64,000 nucleotides of DNA from Siphonobacter sp. SORGH_AS_0500 (GTDB taxonomy: Bacteria > Bacteroidota > Bacteroidia > Cytophagales > Spirosomataceae), in contig NZ_NHPP01000016.1 in the NCBI RefSeq assembly GCF_002838835.1, positions 1-64,000 on the forward strand, given 5' to 3'. The translations under genes were made by a program, and so were the position numbers. Below are positions 39,121-47,706 of the stretch, one piece after another (within the stretch, counting starts at the first letter, position 1; the number at the start of each line of letters is the position of its first letter). The notes under the pieces were generated by a model that had not been told where the DNA came from, made no database searches, and saw nothing but the letters and a program-made list of their open reading frames with translations.

Positions 39121-39825
39121 TCATGATCTTATGAAGTAATTAATCTCCAAATAATTTGTCGTTTTCTGATCTGACTCCAGCTTTTCAAAAACGCTAGTAA
39201 TGTAGTCGTAAGACTGAGGTATGCTCGGGGAAAGTTCCTGGGTTATGGGTTTGTTTTCACCGTACGAAGAAGTGAATTTTTTCCAGACACCACCCACCGT
39301 TAGGGAGGTTTCGGGTAACGTCAATTTGGTTTTACTTTTACTATTAGCCATAATAACCTGATAGGAAGAACCTTCTTCGGCAATTTCGTACACCTGGTAT
39401 AGATCCATAATGGGTACTATGGTGAACGACTTTCCAACGGGAATCATAATAAAGCCATTTAAATAGGATTTTGATTCCTGTAGTTTGGGAATGCCGGTAA
39501 TGATCGTACTGGACGTAAGTTTACCTTTTTCATCCGTTCTTAAAGAGGCCAGACGTTGGGGTTTGTATTGCTGATAACAACTCTGGAGCGATTCGTCCAA
39601 CTTCGACAAAACTTCGGCTTTTTCCGTCTCATCAAGTTTGGAAAGAGCCATTTCCAGAAATAAAATCATTTGCTGTTTGGCGAAAAACATACCAGATACT
39701 TTAGACAATTCGGCCTGAGTAATGATATCGTCCGCAGCTTGGGTAAACAGGTTATAAAAGCGACCGCCATTATCCAGATCACGGAGGGCTTCTTCAAAGG
39801 TAGTGTAAGGCTTAATTTCCTCCAT
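39121..39825 (-). CDS. Hypothetical protein
   Basis: 234 aa, no signal peptide or membrane segment. N-terminal third is helical (FEEALRDLDNGGRFYNLFTQ; MALSKLDETEKAEVLSKLDE), the rest beta-rich (SYLNGFIMIPVGKSFTIVPI). No family recognised. It lies between the GMC oxidoreductase and DUF2625 genes on the same strand, 36 bases from the latter, so the two may be cotranscribed. Codon use looks like the rest of the chromosome, supporting a real gene. Confidence 0.65.
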   Translation of the reverse strand: MEEIKPYTTFEEALRDLDNGGRFYNLFTQAADDIITQAELSKVSGMFFAKQQMILFLEMALSKLDETEKAEVLSKLDESLQSCYQQYKPQRLASLRTDEKGKLTSSTIITGIPKLQESKSYLNGFIMIPVGKSFTIVPIMDLYQVYEIAEEGSSYQVIMANSKSKTKLTLPETSLTVGGVWKKFTSSYGENKPITQELSPSIPQSYDYITSVFEKLESDQKTTNYLEINYFIRS

Positions 39826-39954
39826 AGGTTAGAATTGCAGATGTGGAATGGTAGATGTCCATGTCGTTAGGCAATATTAGGTAACCACATGAATGCATCC
39901 AAGTAACCATTCTTCCAACGCTGATACTAATGGATGAATGGTAATACCGCATCC

Positions 39955-41648
39955 CTACAAATGTCCAGCCTTTAATTCTTGAGCGGCATGGTGAACGGCT
40001 CGGGCCGTTAGGGCCATGTATAATAGCGAAGGACTTTGGTTTCCCGTGCTGGTCATGCAGGCTCCGTCGGTTACGAATACGTTGGGCACCGTGTGCATCT
40101 GGTTATGAGCATTCAGTACCGACGTTTTCGGGTCGCGGCCCATTCGTACCCCACCCATTTCGTGAATATCCAGTCCGGGAGCCTGCTTGTTATCATAGGT
40201 TTCGATGTTCGTGCAACCCGCTTTTTCCAGCATGGCCTCGCTTTCCCGCAGAAAATCCTGCGTCATTTTCTCATCGTTTTCGTCATAACCTACCGAGGTA
40301 ATGAGCCGTGGAATCCCCCAGGGATCCGTCTGATCCGAACTCAGCCGTACGTGATTGCTGGCTTTCGGAATGGTTTCACCCTGCATGTACATGTAAATCT
40401 GCCAGGGGCCGGGCTCGGTCATGGCCCGCTTGAATTCCGCCCCAAAACCAGAACTTTGGGCTTCCAATTTTCCTTTACTTCGGTACGCTCCCAGAAAGGT
40501 GGTGAAACCACCCAGGTAATCAGTATCCTGCGTGTGCAGATTTCGGTAATTAGCAATAATGGCATCGGTAGGATTTCGGCCAAAGTAATACCGATCCGTG
40601 AAACCTGGCATTTCTGCGTGTAGACTAGCCCGGTAGTTATGAAAAGCAACGTATTTGCCTAACAAGCCGGAGTCATTACCCAGGCCACTGGGAAAGCGGG
40701 AAGAGCGGGAGTTTAGCAGAATGAGATTACTGTTCAACGCCGAAGCATTCACAAAAATAATCCGGGCTGAAAAATCAATGGTCTGCCGGGTTTCGGCATC
40801 AATTATCCGTACGCCCGAAGCTTTTTGGGTTTGGGAATTGTAAAGAATCGAATGCACTACCGAATGCGGACGAATGGTAAGTTTTCCCGTTTTCTGGGCC
40901 CAGGGCAGGGTAGAGGATACCGAGCTGAAATAGCCACCGAAAGGACACCCCCGCATGCACAGGTTACGGGCCTGACATTGCCCCCGTCCCTGTTGCCGAT
41001 GAATTTCTTTAGGCTTGGTCAGGTGAGCCCAGCGGGCCTGCACCAGATGCCGATTAGGATAATTTTTTTGATGGATTGCTGAAGAGCGGCTTCTACGCAA
41101 TTCAGCTGAAAAGGCGGCAAAAACTCACCATCAGGCATGGCTTCGATACCATCGGCATTACCGCAAACGCCAATAAAATTTTCGACATGCGTGTACCAGG
41201 GAGCTATATCGCTGTACCGAATGGGCCAGTCAATACCGTAGCCAAAACGTTGGGGAGCAGTAAATTCAAAATCACTCCAGCGTTGACAGGCTCTTCCCCA
41301 GGTCAGGGATTTTCCACCAACCTGATACCCGCGAATCCAGTCAAAAGGCTTTTCCTGAATATAGGGATGATCCTGATCGCGGATGAAGAAATGAGCATTA
41401 TCCGAACCAAATCCGGCGGCTTTACTAATGAGCGGATTTTCTTCAAGAAAGGCCTTACTCATCCGACCCCGATGCGGAATCTGCCAGGGATGCAAATGAG
41501 CCGTTGGGTAATCTTTGAGATGTTCCACGGAACGACCCCGTTCCAGGACCAGCGTTTTTAATCCTTTGTCACACAGTTCCTTGGCTGCCCAGCCACCGCT
41601 GATACCAGAGCCAATAACGATGGCGTCAAATGTAGCTTCTTCTTTCAC
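39955..41648 (-). pseudogene. GMC-family oxidoreductase, frame broken once
   Basis: Open in two pieces, 41648-41019 and 41100-39955. The homopolymer at 41063-41069 has seven A on the coding strand; eight would continue SIKK into NYPNRHLVQARWAHLT, giving about 564 aa. The N-terminal FAD-binding motif AIVIGSGISGGWAAKEL, the middle CQARNLCMRGCPFGGYFS segment and the C-terminal catalytic region (DIHEMGGVRMG, then TSTGNQSPSLLYMAL) place it in the GMC / gluconate-dehydrogenase-like group that oxidises sugar or alcohol groups. No usual small partner subunit was seen. Loss of one A in a run is a classic sequencing error. Confidence 0.87.
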
Positions 41649-41738
41649 TAAGTACGTATGCTAATAAGTGGTCATATAAACATACTTATTTATTATTGAA
41701 ATTTAATAAGATAAAGAATAGCTATTTATCGAAAGGGT

Positions 41739-42155
41739 TTAATCTTCGATTGCCTCAATACCAAGTTGCTTCAGCCGTTCCAAATGATCCTTCATGGTCT
41801 GAAGTTGTTCGGGAGAGTGGCTTTGCCAGGCAGTTATTTCACCCACCACCCGAAAGGCATGTTGCGAGCGGTACGATTGGGTAGGGTTTCCTGGAAATTT
41901 CTTATCAGTTAAGTTGGGGTCGTCTTCGATGGGGCCGGTGGGTTCAACGATGTATATTCGCTCACGTCCGTCGCCAGCAGCCAGTTCGGCTCCCCAGATG
42001 GCGGCATCCAGCGTAGCGGTTAAATAGATGAACTTGGCTTTGTTTCTCTTTCCGTAGTTAGAGTGAAAACCCGGTTGAATTAAGTCTCCGGTTTTCAGAT
42101 CGGCTTTGGTACCGTGGTAATAGGACTTGGTTGTGGATTGGGTGTTTGGTTCCAT
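41739..42155 (-). CDS. arr: NAD(+)-rifampin ADP-ribosyltransferase
   Basis: 138 aa, the normal Arr length. It opens with the family segment SYYHGTKADLKTGDLI, then GFHSNYG, the KFIYLTATLDAAIWGAELA core, ERIYIVEPTGPIEDDPNLTD and FPGNPTQSYRS. Arr transfers ADP-ribose from NAD to a hydroxyl of rifamycins and so inactivates them. Common in environmental bacteria as an intrinsic gene. It lies at the edge of the AT-rich island, but its own base composition is like the main chromosome. Confidence 0.93.
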   Translation of the reverse strand: MEPNTQSTTKSYYHGTKADLKTGDLIQPGFHSNYGKRNKAKFIYLTATLDAAIWGAELAAGDGRERIYIVEPTGPIEDDPNLTDKKFPGNPTQSYRSQHAFRVVGEITAWQSHSPEQLQTMKDHLERLKQLGIEAIED

Positions 42156-42312
42156 AGACGTTGGAGATGCCTTTCTCAGACATCCGCGTTACAAACGTAG
42201 GAGGGTAAGTGTTTCGTAAACATACTAGTGTGTAACAGAAAGCTTTTCTGAGTGTTAGGCCAGCACAGAGTCATTTAAAACAGTAGCGATATTAGGCAAT
42301 ATTTATCTATCT

Positions 42313-43098
42313 CTATTTAGATTTTTCATAACTCAAAAATAAATATTCGCTTATTGTCTTTGCAAGATTAACAGTCAAAATTGCGTGCCTTTCGTCAACC
42401 CTGTAGATTGTCTTGGAAGGTGCAGATCCGTGTGAGTCGCTAAAAGTATTTCTTAGCCCTGAAACTCCATTTATGATACTGAAAACTCCCGATAGGATTT
42501 GTTTTAGGTTATCATCTTCGTAATCACCTGGGGACATTTTTAAAAGTACTGCAACAGACTTATATAATTTTATAAGATTTCCATCATAGTCATGTTTATG
42601 TTTTGTCTTGGATTCCAAGATGAATAAACAAATGGATTCAATCAAAGTTCTTGCATTAGTAATAGCTCCATCAAAGTCTTTTTCTGCTATTTTTGAATCG
42701 CACTTTCTTACTTGTTCGTGAATATATTCAAACGAAATTCTATTAAGTTCTTTTGTTTCAACAAGTTCAGAAATGTCAATATCAAAGTCTGGATAGTAGA
42801 TTATTTCAATTATTTCTGGTTCATTATCACGCAAAGGAAAGACCAAAAGTAGAGCTTGAAAAATTTCCTCTTTGTCCTTCTTTGAAAGTTGGTCTAATTT
42901 TTCTTGAACAGTCGGATGTGATTTGATGTGAAAAGTGCTTAGCCTTGAATACCATCTACTTCCAAAGGTGTTAGATTCATCTAAATATGATACAGAATGC
43001 CTCAGCAAGTCAGCCAAGTCTTGTCGCCCTTTATAATTTAAAACCTTTTTTAGTTTCTTGATGTCTGCATCTTCCATATAGTTTTGTCCAATATTCAT
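42313..43098 (-). CDS. Abortive-infection (Abi-C type) family protein
   Basis: 261 aa, cytoplasmic. The C-terminal half matches the Abi-C pattern: DGAITNARTLIESICLFILE, then LKMSPGDYEDDNLKQILSG, VSGLRNTFSDSHGSA (the conserved RN..D.HG segment) and a final helix near AILTVNLAKTISEYLF. Proteins with this domain are annotated as phage-exclusion factors, though few have been tested; the RNxxxDxHG motif recalls HEPN-type RNases. The N-terminal half is variable and not recognised. Markedly AT-rich, as are the next three genes upstream. Confidence 0.8.
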   Translation of the reverse strand: MNIGQNYMEDADIKKLKKVLNYKGRQDLADLLRHSVSYLDESNTFGSRWYSRLSTFHIKSHPTVQEKLDQLSKKDKEEIFQALLLVFPLRDNEPEIIEIIYYPDFDIDISELVETKELNRISFEYIHEQVRKCDSKIAEKDFDGAITNARTLIESICLFILESKTKHKHDYDGNLIKLYKSVAVLLKMSPGDYEDDNLKQILSGVFSIINGVSGLRNTFSDSHGSAPSKTIYRVDERHAILTVNLAKTISEYLFLSYEKSK

Positions 43099-43176
43099 GG
43101 CTTACTTCCGTACTGGGATTTGAAAACGTCCAGCCTATAACTGAAGTATAATAAAATTATTAATGATGAAATTAAC

Positions 43177-43232
43177 AACCCCGACTGTTCCAAATATTAG
43201 TCTAAAAGACGCTGCTTGAAACAGTCGGGGTT
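43177..43232 (-). terminator. Terminator overlapping the stop of the split envelope gene
   Basis: 13-bp inverted repeat (43177-43189 with 43220-43232), T-rich on the minus-strand exit side. It separates the upstream island genes from the Abi-C gene, so that gene probably has its own promoter. Confidence 0.75.
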
Positions 43233-44007
43233 TATAAATTTGATTGATTGTTCGAACTCGAAGAATTATTACTTGTAAACTTTACCTTTCCTAATATATA
43301 TCCGGCAATAGACCCTAAAAGTGCAGATAACTCTTTTCCCTCCAAAACTCCACTTAATCCAAATAGAATAATTGCAATAATAATACTAAATAATGTAACG
43401 AATTGAATTCCTGAATCTGATCCAAAAATTATCTTTCTTACACTCTCGTCATTACTCACAACTCTAAAAAAAGTATAAAGTAAAATACACATTAACAAAA
43501 CAAAAGCTAAGCTCGACCAAAACATGAAGTTTTGCTGGGATAGCTTAGGTATCATTAATTGATTTATTTCATATTCAACTTGAGTCTTAATAAAGCTAGT
43601 ACTGTCAAGAGCTCTTGTTAAATTTTTTATTAAAATTTCGTTCTCATTGGCCTTTTTTAATTGGTATTCTAAGTATTTTTTTTGTTTAGATGAATTAAAA
43701 GATCCCTTTTTAAAAAAGATACAGAAGTGGTGTCTCCGTAATTGATTTTTTTAATATTTTGTTCAATATTTTTTATTTCATTTTCTTCCGAACTTATTTG
43801 CCATGAAACGTGTAAAGTATCAATTTCACTATATTTTAGTTTTGTTAATCTAGATTCTATATCGGGTATTAATATATTAAGTTTTGTCCTTTTTTCATTT
43901 AAATCACCAAATGAATTGATATTGGTTAATCCTGAAAATGTCTGAGAAGTTGATTTAATTGGAAGTAACCATATTATAATTATTAGTAAAGTTATTTTTT
44001 CATTCAT
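43232..44007 (-). pseudogene. Envelope protein with signal peptide, coiled coil and two membrane segments; frame broken once
   Basis: Seen as two frames: 44007-43669 (112 aa) and one whose only ATG is at 43555 but which is open upstream through the gap, ending 43232. Adding one A to the run near 43712 joins them as SFLKKGSFNSSKQKKYLEYQ, giving about 258 aa. Layout: signal peptide or anchor (KITLLIIIIWLLP), a charged helical region with coiled-coil character (KLNILIPDIESRLTKL; KKANENEILIKNLTRALD), then membrane segments (FWSSLAFVLLMCILLYTFF; FVTLFSIIIAIILFGLSGV) and a polar tail. No family recognised. AT-rich. Confidence 0.7.
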
Positions 44008-44183
44008 GGTCTATGTGATTGATTAATGAGTAAATGTCTTATTAAATAGTAAATATTATAAAAAGGCTGTTCTGGTTTTAAACTCGCAGAATATCACTCG
44101 AGACAATAGAAGAATTCTTGCAGAATAGTAAGTTCACAAGACGATACCTCAGATTATTAATGATCATGTTTAAAAAATTATAT

Positions 44184-45182
44184 TTATAGACTAAATACAC
44201 TAGTGAAACCAATTCCAAGTCGATTTTGAAAACTATTTCCCTTATTTAAGACATCAAAGGGATCTTTGGCTTGAATTGATAAGCCCAAAATTGGTATTCT
44301 AACCCCCATTTTATCTTGTTTTGCAAGAAACAAAATGACACCTATAGTTGTGTTTGGTAGTCGATTGGACATTACGTTCTTCAAATACGCAGTAAATCCA
44401 ATACGAAGTCTAGCTGCGGCTAATGATTCTTTAAAGTCAGGAGATTTCGGGTCATCACTTTTTGTAGTCCGTGTAATAGATAAAATTATTGGGAATCCGT
44501 CAAATTCTTCGTATAGCCCTAACTTACCTATCTTAGATTTTACGACTTCTCTTTGTTGACCAGAAATAGGATCTGTTGATGTAAAGATAATTTCCTTGGC
44601 CTCAACACTACTCAACTCATCCAAATTATTCTGATGGGTATAACCAATTCGACCATATACAATCCATTTACTCTTAATCAGTCCACTATAATATGCATAA
44701 AGACCTAAACCATTGAAATTTTTATTATATAGTTGATTGAAATAAGTTGTATCTTTTTTTATTAATGTGTATTTATCTATATCATAATTAATGGAAACAC
44801 CTCCCCAATCTATGTAACCTCCTGGACCAGTATCAGAAAATAAATTAACCTTTGTATATGTATAACCAAGTTTTATGCCGGGAGCAAATTGTCCATTATT
44901 TATTAATGGGCCAAGTCCATCAGTTGGCCTAGTTTTCAAAGAAAACTCATTCACTGAGTAATTACTTGCATCTACCATACTTGACGAAAGAAAGTGTGAG
45001 AATCCGATTGATTGACTACCCGTGTTTAAACGGATAAGGGAAATATTTTTACCCCCGCCTATTTGAGGAATATTATTTCCAATTACATCTCCAGACTTAT
45101 CATCTATTAATATTTGTGAGTATGATAAGTGATATAGAAAAATGCTAGTAATCAAATATATTAGTTTTTTCATAGTAGGCAT
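44184..45182 (-). CDS. Predicted outer-membrane beta-barrel protein, unknown family
   Basis: 332 aa. Signal peptide MKKLIYLITSIFLYHLSYS; the start may be this Met (45173) or the ATG at 45182 that overlaps the stop of the gene upstream as TAATG, suggesting translational coupling. Alternating aromatic and polar strands (GIKLGYTYTKVNLF, GLGLYAYYSGL, WIVYGRIGYTHQ) and a terminal RLGIGFTSVFSL ending in a hydrophobic residue fit an outer-membrane barrel. No known family recognised. AT-rich, like its neighbours. Confidence 0.75.
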   Translation of the reverse strand: MPTMKKLIYLITSIFLYHLSYSQILIDDKSGDVIGNNIPQIGGGKNISLIRLNTGSQSIGFSHFLSSSMVDASNYSVNEFSLKTRPTDGLGPLINNGQFAPGIKLGYTYTKVNLFSDTGPGGYIDWGGVSINYDIDKYTLIKKDTTYFNQLYNKNFNGLGLYAYYSGLIKSKWIVYGRIGYTHQNNLDELSSVEAKEIIFTSTDPISGQQREVVKSKIGKLGLYEEFDGFPIILSITRTTKSDDPKSPDFKESLAAARLRIGFTAYLKNVMSNRLPNTTIGVILFLAKQDKMGVRIPILGLSIQAKDPFDVLNKGNSFQNRLGIGFTSVFSL

Positions 45183-45499
45183 TAAGTATTGATAGTGTAA
45201 TACTCATGAGCATATATTTTATCTGTAGGTTTAGCTTTAATTTTTTTTTCCATTTTTTTTCCATTTATTATTACTTCACAGGAAACATAGCCTCCTTCAA
45301 TTCCTTGGCATGCTACAAAAATATCCAAATTAGAATCTTTTATTTGGTATTTTTCTAGTTTTTTAAAACGATAACCATCCTGATGGATATCCCAGTCTAA
45401 AACTCTATTTGATTCATTTGTAGAATCTTCTAGAAAAATTTTAGTTGTAAGTATAGATCCAAATGTAATTACTCGAATCTCTAAATCGAATTCTTTCAT
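45182..45499 (-). CDS. Small hypothetical protein
   Basis: 105 aa, no signal peptide, strongly beta-prone (FDLEIRVITFG; GGYVSCEVIINGKKM), perhaps a single beta-sandwich domain. Its stop overlaps the start of the beta-barrel gene, so the two are probably one transcript and may act together. No family recognised. First gene of the AT-rich island on this strand. Confidence 0.65.
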   Translation of the reverse strand: MKEFDLEIRVITFGSILTTKIFLEDSTNESNRVLDWDIHQDGYRFKKLEKYQIKDSNLDIFVACQGIEGGYVSCEVIINGKKMEKKIKAKPTDKIYAHEYYTINT

Positions 45500-45592
45500 A
45501 ATTCGCCAATTGTTTAAATATATTAAATATTAATTTAAGGAATTTTATAGAATGTATCAAAGAAATTTTAACTGTAAATTGAAACAAAAAAA

Positions 45593-45634
45593 CTTTTAGT
45601 TTAAATACCTATATATAGGTATTTAAACTAAAAG
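45593..45634. repeat. 42-bp perfect AT-rich palindrome
   Basis: 19-base arms (45593-45611 with 45616-45634) around TATA. Only six bases separate it from a second, GC-rich hairpin. It sits about 95 bases upstream of the first island gene on the minus strand. Could be a regulatory operator or the scar of a mobile-element end. Confidence 0.75.
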
Positions 45635-45639
45635 AAGGA

Positions 45640-45683
45640 TTAAAAGGGAGAGGCCCGCCAAACGGCGGGCCTCTCCCTTTTAA
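45640..45683. terminator. Strong bidirectional terminator hairpin
   Basis: Perfect 20-bp inverted repeat (45640-45659 with 45664-45683), 4-base loop, GC-rich core with AT-rich feet. It marks the boundary between normal-composition sequence and the AT-rich island and would stop transcription from the GH43 side. Confidence 0.85.
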
Positions 45684-45779
45684 ATTTAACCTAAAAATCC
45701 AACTCCCCATTAAAATCCTTAAGGCAGGCAATGTACCTTATTCGCAAATTCCAGTAGGAGAGAGTGCCCTTTAGTAATG

Positions 45780-45938
45780 TTAAGTAGTAGGGTAATCTTT
45801 AATCTTTTGTCCCGCTGAAATACAAACGATTTCCAGGGTTTCATCTTTCCATACAATCCACGTTCGCAGTTGGTCTGCGGGCTCAAAGAGAAGCACGTCC
45901 CACCCCAAATCTATTCCTTCACCGTCTTCAACTGAAAA
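45780..45938 (-). pseudogene. Orphan coding-like tail, possibly a gene remnant
   Basis: A 53-codon open stretch with chromosome-like codon use (GIDLGWDVLLFEPADQLR, then TWIVWKDETLEIVCISAG) but no ATG. It overlaps the end of the GH43 gene in another frame. It may be the remnant of a small gene, or use a TTG start at 45910. No family recognised. Confidence 0.25.
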
Positions 45939-47386
45939 TTATCAAATACAGCCGTTCCTTCACCCTTGGCAATTACCCCAACCCGAACGGCCCGGTCCCA
46001 GGGCGGCAAAAACGCTCCATCGACGGAATCGAATACCTGGGTGTTTTTTTCGTTGATGAGGTATTTGAAGGTAATGTCTTTGCTATTCTTTACCTCAGCT
46101 TGCAAGACTACCGTTTTAGCACTCGTTATCGGAAGCGTTTGGAGGACTTTATCTTTTCCTTTTTCACGTTTCCAAACGAGCATTTCACCTTTTCGAACAG
46201 AAATCCCCACCACATTCTCATCATCTCCGATTAAACTCAAACCACTACTTAACCCCTCTTTTGCGGGAACTTCCACCTGTACCTGAGCGGTATAGTTGCC
46301 CGTGTACGTTTTACGGGCCAGGTAAACGCCAGCTTGTTCAGGAATAGCTTTTAATTGAAGTTTTCCTGCCTTGACCTGATACTCGGGGCGATGAAAGACT
46401 GACCAGTTCCATTGATTGGAAAAGCTGGAAAAATCATCTTTCACCAATGTAGGTACCTGATTGGGCGTGGCAAGGGGAGTTTTGAATGCTACCCAGCCAT
46501 CAGGTGTAAATTCGAATTCCCGCAAGACTCCCTGACGACCTGAATAAGCAGTACTTTTCGTGCTGTAGGCATGGTAGAGGAAGTAATACTTTCCGTCTTT
46601 TACAATGGGTGTACCATGACCGGGACATTTCCAGTTTTCATCCGAAATCAGAATAGGGTTTCCCGAAAACTTCTCCCAGGGGCCTAATAGATTTTTGGCC
46701 CGGGCCACGCCCGAAACGTAAGTGCAACCTTCTCCGCAACAGCCTGCTGCCGCGTAAAAAGCATAGATATATCCACCGTGCCGCATCATCGATACGCCTT
46801 CCACCAGGTTGGATTCCCAGGGTTGATCGTTGCGGAATAATTCCTTTTTCTCGCCTAGCAGAGCCGTCCGCTCTTCGTTCATTTCCTGAATCCAGATGGG
46901 TGTTGGCTGACGAATACTGTTGCCGTCTTCCTTCCAGATCAGATGTAGTTTACCGTTTTCATCCCGCATCGGAAAGGCGTCAATAGAGCCATCTGACTGG
47001 CATACCAACGGCCCGTGATCCTTCCAGGGACCTTCGGGCTTATCAGCACTGGCTACACCTACGCACAAGTTTCCACCTTTTTTGTGAGCGGTATAATAGG
47101 CATACACTTTACCTTTTTCATAGGAGATTTCGGGTGCCCAGAAGTAATAATCCGCCCAGTCGGGAAGCTTGTTGAAAATATAACCTACCGTTTGCCAGTG
47201 AATTAAGTCTTTGGATTTTAACAGCGGAAATTCTGGAGCCCAGTTAGAAGAAGTAGCCGAAGCCCAGTAGGTATCTCCAATTTTTGTAACGGAAGGATCG
47301 GCATGATCGCCCGGAAGAACGGCTTGCTGCTGAGCAAAAGCAGTTACTGAAAGCGTCAGTAACGAGGCAATGAGTAAGGATTTCAT
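45911..47386 (-). CDS. GH43-family glycosidase with C-terminal concanavalin-like domain
   Basis: 491 aa from the ATG at 47386, which opens the signal peptide MKSLLIASLLTLSVTAFAQ; the frame is open 58 codons further up without leader features. Residues about 25-320 form the propeller: GDHADPSVTKIG (catalytic Asp), SIDAFPMRDENG and LVEGVSMMRHGG (catalytic Glu). Residues about 330-491 form a beta-sandwich of the type found in beta-xylosidases (DDFSSFSNQWNWSV to FDNFQLKTV). Likely releases xylose or arabinose from plant hemicellulose in the periplasm. A CCGEGC cysteine cluster is present in the propeller. Confidence 0.87.
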   Translation of the reverse strand: MKSLLIASLLTLSVTAFAQQQAVLPGDHADPSVTKIGDTYWASATSSNWAPEFPLLKSKDLIHWQTVGYIFNKLPDWADYYFWAPEISYEKGKVYAYYTAHKKGGNLCVGVASADKPEGPWKDHGPLVCQSDGSIDAFPMRDENGKLHLIWKEDGNSIRQPTPIWIQEMNEERTALLGEKKELFRNDQPWESNLVEGVSMMRHGGYIYAFYAAAGCCGEGCTYVSGVARAKNLLGPWEKFSGNPILISDENWKCPGHGTPIVKDGKYYFLYHAYSTKSTAYSGRQGVLREFEFTPDGWVAFKTPLATPNQVPTLVKDDFSSFSNQWNWSVFHRPEYQVKAGKLQLKAIPEQAGVYLARKTYTGNYTAQVQVEVPAKEGLSSGLSLIGDDENVVGISVRKGEMLVWKREKGKDKVLQTLPITSAKTVVLQAEVKNSKDITFKYLINEKNTQVFDSVDGAFLPPWDRAVRVGVIAKGEGTAVFDNFQLKTVKE

Positions 47387-47706
47387 AGGTTTAGCATAAA
47401 CGGATGAACTAGGCATAGCCCATCCGGCAAAAAATAATGGTAAAACTAGTAGCGACTGTCCAATAATGATAGTTAAAAGTAAAATAGGAAGACCGTGAGT
47501 TCGTTCGAAAGAACCGTTGAAGGAGACCTTTGCTGCAACATTCCCTCTCGTTCCTACCAATCCTACCTGTCGTTATCCTCGCAAGCAAAGCAACCGGGAA
47601 GGTCCAATTTCCAGGTAATGCTACATCCTTTGCCTGCTATTTGAAAAAACATTATTCAAGATAAAACAAGCCCAGTTACTTTGCGGGGACAAATTCTGCC
47701 TCTGCC

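Noticed and set aside
40036..40623. 195-codon plus-strand frame
   Set aside because: Exactly antisense to the GMC oxidoreductase, whose motifs are clear; a shadow frame.
41063..41069. Phase variation of the GMC oxidoreductase through its A-run
   Set aside because: Possible, but a 7-versus-8 A-run fits the deletion-only error pattern seen across the window.
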